Position numbers and translations under genes: made by a program | NCBI GenBank assembly: GCA_944319915.1 | Contig: CALUEY010000009.1 | Span: 1 to 64,000, forward strand | DNA from: an uncultured Prevotella sp. | GTDB taxonomy: Bacteria; Bacteroidota; Bacteroidia; Bacteroidales; Bacteroidaceae | DNA length: 64,000 nt | Direction of reading: 5' to 3' | The notes under the pieces: generated by a model | What the model was told of the DNA's origin: nothing | The model's database searches: none | What the model saw: the letters and a program-made list of their open reading frames with translations, nothing else | Part shown: piece after piece, positions 60,009 through 64,000 of the stretch | How positions within the stretch are numbered: the first letter of the stretch is position 1 | Layout of the letters: each line of letters opens with the position of its first letter

Positions 60009-60653
60009 ATGGCAGAGCACAATCCCTTAGCGCCGGCCGGCGGCGTTCCCGTCCGCCGCGTGGGCTTCTTCGGAGGCTCGTTCAATCCCATACACAATGG
60101 CCACATAGCCCTTGCCCGCAGCCTTAAGGAGGCCGCCGGGCTTGACGAGGTGTGGTTTGTGGTGTCGCCGCAGAACCCTTTCAAGCGGCAGGCCGACCTG
60201 CTCGGCGACGCCGCCCGCATGGAGATGGTGACTGCCGCGCTTGCCGGCGAGCAGGGGCTGAAGCCCTGCGGCGTGGAGCTTGGCATGCCCATGCCCTCCT
60301 ACACCTGGCGCACGCTCTGCCGCCTGCGCCGCGATTGCCCCGGCTGCCGCTTCACTTTGCTCATCGGCGGCGACAACTGGGCGCGTTTCGGCCAGTGGTA
60401 CCACAGCGCCGACATCCTTGCCTCATGCCCCATAGTCATCTACCCCCGGGGCGGAGAGGGCGGCGGCGAATCGATAGACCCGGCAGGGCTGCCCCCCGGC
60501 GTCACCCTCGCCCGCACGCCGCTCATAGGCATCAGCAGTACCGAGGTGCGCCGGCGGCTGCGCTGCGGCGAGCCTATAAGCGGGCTGGTGCCGCCGGTGG
60601 TGGCATCGATGATAGCCGAGCGGGGCTGGTATTCGGGGCGGCAGGCCCATTGA
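60009..60653 (+). CDS. nadD: Nicotinate-nucleotide adenylyltransferase
   Basis: The 214-aa enzyme adenylylates nicotinate mononucleotide in NAD synthesis. Seen: FFGGSFNPIHNGHIALARS (19-37) with the HxGH motif, VVSPQNPFK, and the end LIGISSTEVRRRL with the ISSTxVR signature. It has about 15 residues more at the N-terminus than usual. Close to gmk, likely one transcript. Confidence 0.95.
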   Translation: MAEHNPLAPAGGVPVRRVGFFGGSFNPIHNGHIALARSLKEAAGLDEVWFVVSPQNPFKRQADLLGDAARMEMVTAALAGEQGLKPCGVELGMPMPSYTWRTLCRLRRDCPGCRFTLLIGGDNWARFGQWYHSADILASCPIVIYPRGGEGGGESIDPAGLPPGVTLARTPLIGISSTEVRRRLRCGEPISGLVPPVVASMIAERGWYSGRQAH

Positions 60654-60673
60654 GCAATATTTTCGTGCAATTT

Positions 60674-60870
60674 AGGAGCTGTTTTGATTTTTTTACGGCA
60701 GCACACATTCCATGCCTTGATGTTCGCTTTGCCCATGGCTTGCGGTGCTTTTCCGGCTGTTTCTTGTTGTCGCTTTCGTCATTTAGCCCGCTGAACTCTG
60801 TCAAACGACAGCAAAAAACATCGCGGAAATCCACGGCAACCCATTAGGGCAAAAAATCAAAACAGTTTCT
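60674..60870. repeat. MITE-like inverted-repeat element, copy B (about 197 bp)
   Basis: Ends AGGAGCTGTTTTGATT (from 60674) and ATCAAAACAGTTTCT (to 60870) are inverted repeats and match the ends of copy A at 7716. The centre also has TTTCGTCA followed by TAGCCCGCT. It lies between nadD and the sulfatase gene and ends about 24 bp before the promoter -7 box. Confidence 0.65.
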
Positions 60871-60894
60871 TGTTGGTATTCAAATTAAAAGATG

Positions 60895-60902
60895 TAATTT
60901 TG
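60895..60902 (+). promoter_or_regulatory. -7 box TAATTTTG of the sulfatase gene
   Basis: TAATTTTG fits TAnnTTTG, 19 bp before the start codon, with TTGG about 19 bp upstream of it (near 60872-60875). Confidence 0.6.
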
Positions 60903-60921
60903 CAGCAAATTTGCAAAACAG

Positions 60922-62787
60922 ATGAAATTCGTGCGCCTCATAGGCCGGCTTCTTGGTTACATCTTTTACCCTATACAGAAGAGCCCGGCGTTCTTCGTGT
61001 TCATGTTCGTGCTTGGCTACGTGTGCAACAGGCTCGGCACCCCCACCTTCTCCGAGCTTGGCGTCTTTGAGCTTTTCGCCGACATCTACGTGCTTTGCAT
61101 CATCCTTACGTTCATCCCCTGGCGTGCGAGGCGCTGGGTGAAGGGCGTTGTGTACGTGGCGATGTACCTCACGTCGGTCGTCGACATGTACTGCACGGTG
61201 AAGTTCGGCTCCACCTTCACCCCCACCATGCTCCTGCTGGTGGGCGAGACCACCGGCAGCGAGGCGTCGGAGTTCCTTGAGTCATACGTAGACTGGGGCC
61301 TGCTGCGCACCGACCTTGGCTGGGTGCTGCTCATAATGCTCGTCCACGTGCTCTACAACGTGTTCATGGGCGTGGCCAGGCGCAAGAAGCTGCGCCTTGG
61401 CATGGACATGAGGCTCGTCCACCGCATGGCCGCCGTGGTGCTGCCGCTCATGGGGCTGCTCACCATCTTCATGCTCGAGAAAGGCATAGCCACGCGCGCG
61501 GCGAACAAGAAAGCCTTCGTGAGGCTGATGACCTACGACAACATTGGCGACGTGGAGCACGAGCTTACGCGCCGCGACAAGGCCGAGCTTTACCTGCCCG
61601 TATACCGGGTGGCGTTCAGCTTCTACGCCAACCGCCTGGCGGCGCGGCAGATAGACCGCCTCATCGAGGCCACGGGCAAGCTGCGCGTTGACAGCTGCTC
61701 GGCCCTCAGCCCCAACATAGTGCTCATCATCGGCGAGAGCTACAACAAGCACCACTCGCAGCTCTACGGCTACTCCAAGCCCACCACGCCGCGCCAGCTC
61801 AGGCGGGCGGAGCGGGGCGAGATGGCCGTGTTCACCGACGTGGTGGCCCCGTGGAACCTCACCAGCTTCGTGTTCAAGCACCTCTTCTCGCTCTACACCG
61901 TCGGCGACAGTGGCGACTGGTGCGACTACCCGCTCTTTCCCGAGGTGTTCCGCAAGGCCGGCTACCGCGTCACCTTCGTCACCAACCAGTTCCTGCCGCA
62001 GGCCAAGGAGGCCGTCTACGACTTCAGCGGCGGCTTCTTCCTCAACAACCCCGTGCTCAGCGAGGCGCAATTCGACGTGCGCAACACGGCCCTCCACCGC
62101 TATGACGACGGAGTGCTGGCCGACTACGACCGCTTGCTGGCCTCAGGCCGGCTGGCCACCGACAGCGCAGGCTGCCGCAACCTCATAATCCTGCACCTCA
62201 AGGGGCAGCACGTGAACTACCGCGACCGCGTGCCGCAGGCGCAGAAGCGGTTTACCGCAGGCACATACCCCGAACTGGCCCTCAAGCCCCACGACAAGTG
62301 GGTGATGGCCGACTACGACAACGCCACGCTCTACAACGACTCCATAGTTGACGAGATATTGAAGCGGTTTGACGACAAGGACGCCATCGTAATCTACGTG
62401 CCCGACCACGGCGAGGAGTGCTTCGGCGGAGGCATAGGCACCTTTGGCCGCCTGCATTCGGCCGAGGTGGACTACCGCCTGGCCCACGAGGAGTTCGAGA
62501 TACCGTTCTGGATATGGTGCTCCCCGCGCTACGCCGAGGCCCGCCCCGGGGTGGCAAGGGCCATAGCCGGGGCCAAGGGCCGCCCCATGATGACCGACCG
62601 CCTGGCCCACACGCTGCTGGGCCTGGCCGGCATAGCCTGCCCCTACTACCGCGAGCAGAGCGACGTGCTCAGCCCGCGCTACGACGCCGGCAGGCCCAGG
62701 GTGCTGAAGAACAGCGTTGACTACAACAAACTTAAAGCCCAACATGAATACAACACAAAGGCCGCAGGCGTGGCTCAGCCGCGATGA
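60922..62787 (+). CDS. Phosphoethanolamine transferase-like membrane sulfatase
   Basis: The 621-aa protein has several N-terminal membrane helices (about 20-190) and a periplasmic alkaline-phosphatase-like domain. Seen: the metal-site E272 in IIGESYNKHHSQLYGY, the likely nucleophile T313 in PWNLTSFVFKHLFS, H430 in HLKGQHVNY, and D495-H496 in YVPDHGEEC. This is the set of EptA/CptA-type enzymes that decorate lipid A, core or other glycans with phosphoethanolamine. Acceptor is unknown. The next gene, an acyltransferase, starts 44 bp before its stop, suggesting linked envelope modification. Confidence 0.88.
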   Translation: MKFVRLIGRLLGYIFYPIQKSPAFFVFMFVLGYVCNRLGTPTFSELGVFELFADIYVLCIILTFIPWRARRWVKGVVYVAMYLTSVVDMYCTVKFGSTFTPTMLLLVGETTGSEASEFLESYVDWGLLRTDLGWVLLIMLVHVLYNVFMGVARRKKLRLGMDMRLVHRMAAVVLPLMGLLTIFMLEKGIATRAANKKAFVRLMTYDNIGDVEHELTRRDKAELYLPVYRVAFSFYANRLAARQIDRLIEATGKLRVDSCSALSPNIVLIIGESYNKHHSQLYGYSKPTTPRQLRRAERGEMAVFTDVVAPWNLTSFVFKHLFSLYTVGDSGDWCDYPLFPEVFRKAGYRVTFVTNQFLPQAKEAVYDFSGGFFLNNPVLSEAQFDVRNTALHRYDDGVLADYDRLLASGRLATDSAGCRNLIILHLKGQHVNYRDRVPQAQKRFTAGTYPELALKPHDKWVMADYDNATLYNDSIVDEILKRFDDKDAIVIYVPDHGEECFGGGIGTFGRLHSAEVDYRLAHEEFEIPFWIWCSPRYAEARPGVARAIAGAKGRPMMTDRLAHTLLGLAGIACPYYREQSDVLSPRYDAGRPRVLKNSVDYNKLKAQHEYNTKAAGVAQPR

Positions 62788-63814
62788 GTGCGCCGCGCTG
62801 CGCGGCCTGGCCATCATGGCCATAGTGCTCCACAACTACTGCCACTGGCTCGGCCCGGCCGTCAAGGAGAACGAGTTCACCTTCACGGCGGCCAAGACCG
62901 CCAGGCTGTGGGCGGAGGTGGCCGCGCCGGGCGCGCTGCTGCCCGTCCACCTGCTGTCGTACTTCGGCCACTACGGCGTGCCGGTGTTCCTCTTCCTGAG
63001 CGGCTTCGGCCTGGTGATGAAATACGAGCGCGGCCCGGCGGCGCCAGCTGCGTGGCCGTTCGTGCGCTTCCACTACCTTAAGCTGCTGCGCATGATGGTG
63101 CCGGGCTTCGTGGCCTTCGCCATAGTAGACGCCATCACGCCCGGCTCTTTCCCGTTCAGGGCGGAGAACGTGGTGGCCCAGCTGCTCATGGTTATCAACC
63201 TCCTGCCCAACCCCGACGGCATAATATGGCCCGGCCCCTACTGGTTCTTCGGCCTCATGATGCAGCTCTACGTGGTTTACCGCCTCGCGCTCTGCCGCCG
63301 CCACTGGGGCTGGGCCGTGGCTTTGGTGGCCATGTGCTGGGCGGCGCAGGCCGTGTGCCAGCCCGGGGGCGAGCTGCTCGAACGCCTGCGCTACAACTGC
63401 GTGGGAGCCATGCTCGTGTTCTGCGCGGGCTTGCTGGCTGCCCGCCACCTGCCTGCCGCGCGCCTGCAGGCCGCCGGCCGCTGGGCGTGGGTGGCCGTGG
63501 CGCTCTGCTCCACCTTGCTTTTGCTGGCCTGCTGCACGGCGTTCCAGGCGTGGCTCTGGTCGCCGCTGGCGGTGGTGGCCGCCTCGGTGGGTGTGGTAAA
63601 GGCCCTGCCCGGCTGCGCGCTGAGGCCGCTGTCGTGGCTCGGCGGCATCTCGGCAGCCATGTTCGTGGTGCATCCGCTGCTGCGCAAGGTGTTCATAAGG
63701 ATATCGCAGCGCGGCGACGTGTACGACGGCCTGCTGCTCTACGTGGTGGCCACGGTGGCCGTGTCGTGGGCCTTCATGCTGCTCATCAACCGCATACCCA
63801 AGCCTAAGGCGTGA
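62744..63814 (+). CDS. Acyltransferase 3 (OafA-like) membrane protein
   Basis: The 356-aa protein has about ten membrane segments and the family's opening motif ALRGLAIMAIVLHNYCHWLG (18-37, with the catalytic histidine), FGHYGVPVFLFLSGFGLVMK and a late ISAAMFVVHPLLRKVF. Such enzymes O-acetylate surface glycans. It overlaps the end of the transferase gene by 44 bp; ATG 62744 is chosen over a TTG upstream. Acceptor is unknown, but pairing with the EptA-like gene points to envelope glycan or lipid modification. Confidence 0.88.
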   Translation: MNTTQRPQAWLSRDECAALRGLAIMAIVLHNYCHWLGPAVKENEFTFTAAKTARLWAEVAAPGALLPVHLLSYFGHYGVPVFLFLSGFGLVMKYERGPAAPAAWPFVRFHYLKLLRMMVPGFVAFAIVDAITPGSFPFRAENVVAQLLMVINLLPNPDGIIWPGPYWFFGLMMQLYVVYRLALCRRHWGWAVALVAMCWAAQAVCQPGGELLERLRYNCVGAMLVFCAGLLAARHLPAARLQAAGRWAWVAVALCSTLLLLACCTAFQAWLWSPLAVVAASVGVVKALPGCALRPLSWLGGISAAMFVVHPLLRKVFIRISQRGDVYDGLLLYVVATVAVSWAFMLLINRIPKPKA

Positions 63815-63887
63815 GCGCGGAGCGTAAGAATTTTTCCCGTTCCGCCCCGCCCCGCGCAACCGTCTCAGCCCCAGCGGCTTGCGCCGC

Positions 63888-63975
63888 GTGCCGTTTCGCT
63901 GCGCAAAACAGGCCGTTTGGCAATGCCAAAGAGGCCGTTTGGGAGGGCGGAACAAGCCGTTTGTCGCGGCAGTAT
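63888..63975 (+). repeat. 22-nt-period array, 4 units
   Basis: Four 22-nt units (63888-63909, 63910-63931, 63932-63953, 63954-63975) share GCCGTTT at positions 3-9 of each unit; the remaining 13 nt vary but tend to pair within the unit (for example GTTTGGC with GCCAAA). The rest of the sequence to the window end is GC-rich without a gene. Confidence 0.85.
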
Positions 63976-64000
63976 GCCTGCCGCCGCCCCGGCGAGGGCA

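Noticed and set aside
63888-63975. 22-nt arrays as CRISPR or as a tRNA-like cluster
   Set aside because: Constant part is about 7-9 nt and units abut directly, much too short for CRISPR; no tRNA fold is present.

Overview
The window looks like chromosomal DNA of a high-GC member of the Bacteroidales, most like Prevotellaceae or a close relative. The reasons are the -33 TTTG / -7 TAnnTTTG promoter type in front of many genes, several very large secreted proteins with C-terminal tails of the type IX secretion (T9SS) kind, an ArgF' of the N-succinylornithine carbamoyltransferase type, the order xerC-hpf-tRNAs-tuf-tRNA-Trp-secE-nusG-rplKAJL-rpoBC, and NVEALA / 6-bladed propeller remnants. Genus and species cannot be fixed from the sequence alone.

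Layout. 0.1-3.6 kb (minus): proB, proA and argF', proline and arginine synthesis. 3.8-7.7 kb (minus): a DMT-type permease, a XRE-cupin regulator and an acyl-CoA synthetase. 8.1-20.8 kb (minus): three secreted proteins in a row (an 841-aa repeat protein, an M6-type metalloprotease and a 2244-aa fibronectin-like giant). 20.8-22.7 kb: a gene-free block of nested repeats. 22.8-27.2 kb (minus): a further large secreted protein. 27.6-28.7 kb: a REP-associated tyrosine transposase (RAYT) gene between copies of the same palindromic element. 28.8-33.4 kb: aminopeptidase P, malate dehydrogenase, a thioesterase, a gamma carbonic anhydrase and bS21. 33.6-48.1 kb: the recombinase, hibernation factor, tRNA, EF-Tu, ribosomal protein and RNA polymerase block. 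48.2-49.7 kb: a frameshifted NVEALA / propeller pair. 50.2-56.2 kb: argR, a GNAT protein, argG, pspC, argC, argD, proC and tRNA-Leu. 56.5-63.8 kb: a GH43-like protein, YicC, gmk, nadD, a phosphoethanolamine transferase-like sulfatase and an acyltransferase.

The arginine and proline genes in the two parts of the window fit one pathway: argC, argD, argF' and argG plus the regulator ArgR, with proBAC complete. argB, argH and a deacylase are not here. The GNAT protein between argR and argG is a candidate for the N-acylglutamate-forming first step.

The most unusual content is non-coding. Five repeat families fill the spacers: (1) a 138-139-bp element with four hairpins and CCCACGTT/AACGTGGG ends, extended by 12-nt arrays and found on both sides of the RAYT gene; (2) tandem arrays with a 22-nt period built on GCCGTTTGG; (3) a palindromic repeat of about 65 bp whose end is a promoter -7 box; (4) an inverted-repeat element of about 175-200 bp with AGAAGCTGTTTTGAT ends; (5) heptamer arrays (GAATTAA type) in which gene stop codons are embedded. 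Family 1 with its RAYT is the best candidate for an undescribed mobile or structural system. All of this comes from reading by eye; no search or folding program was run.
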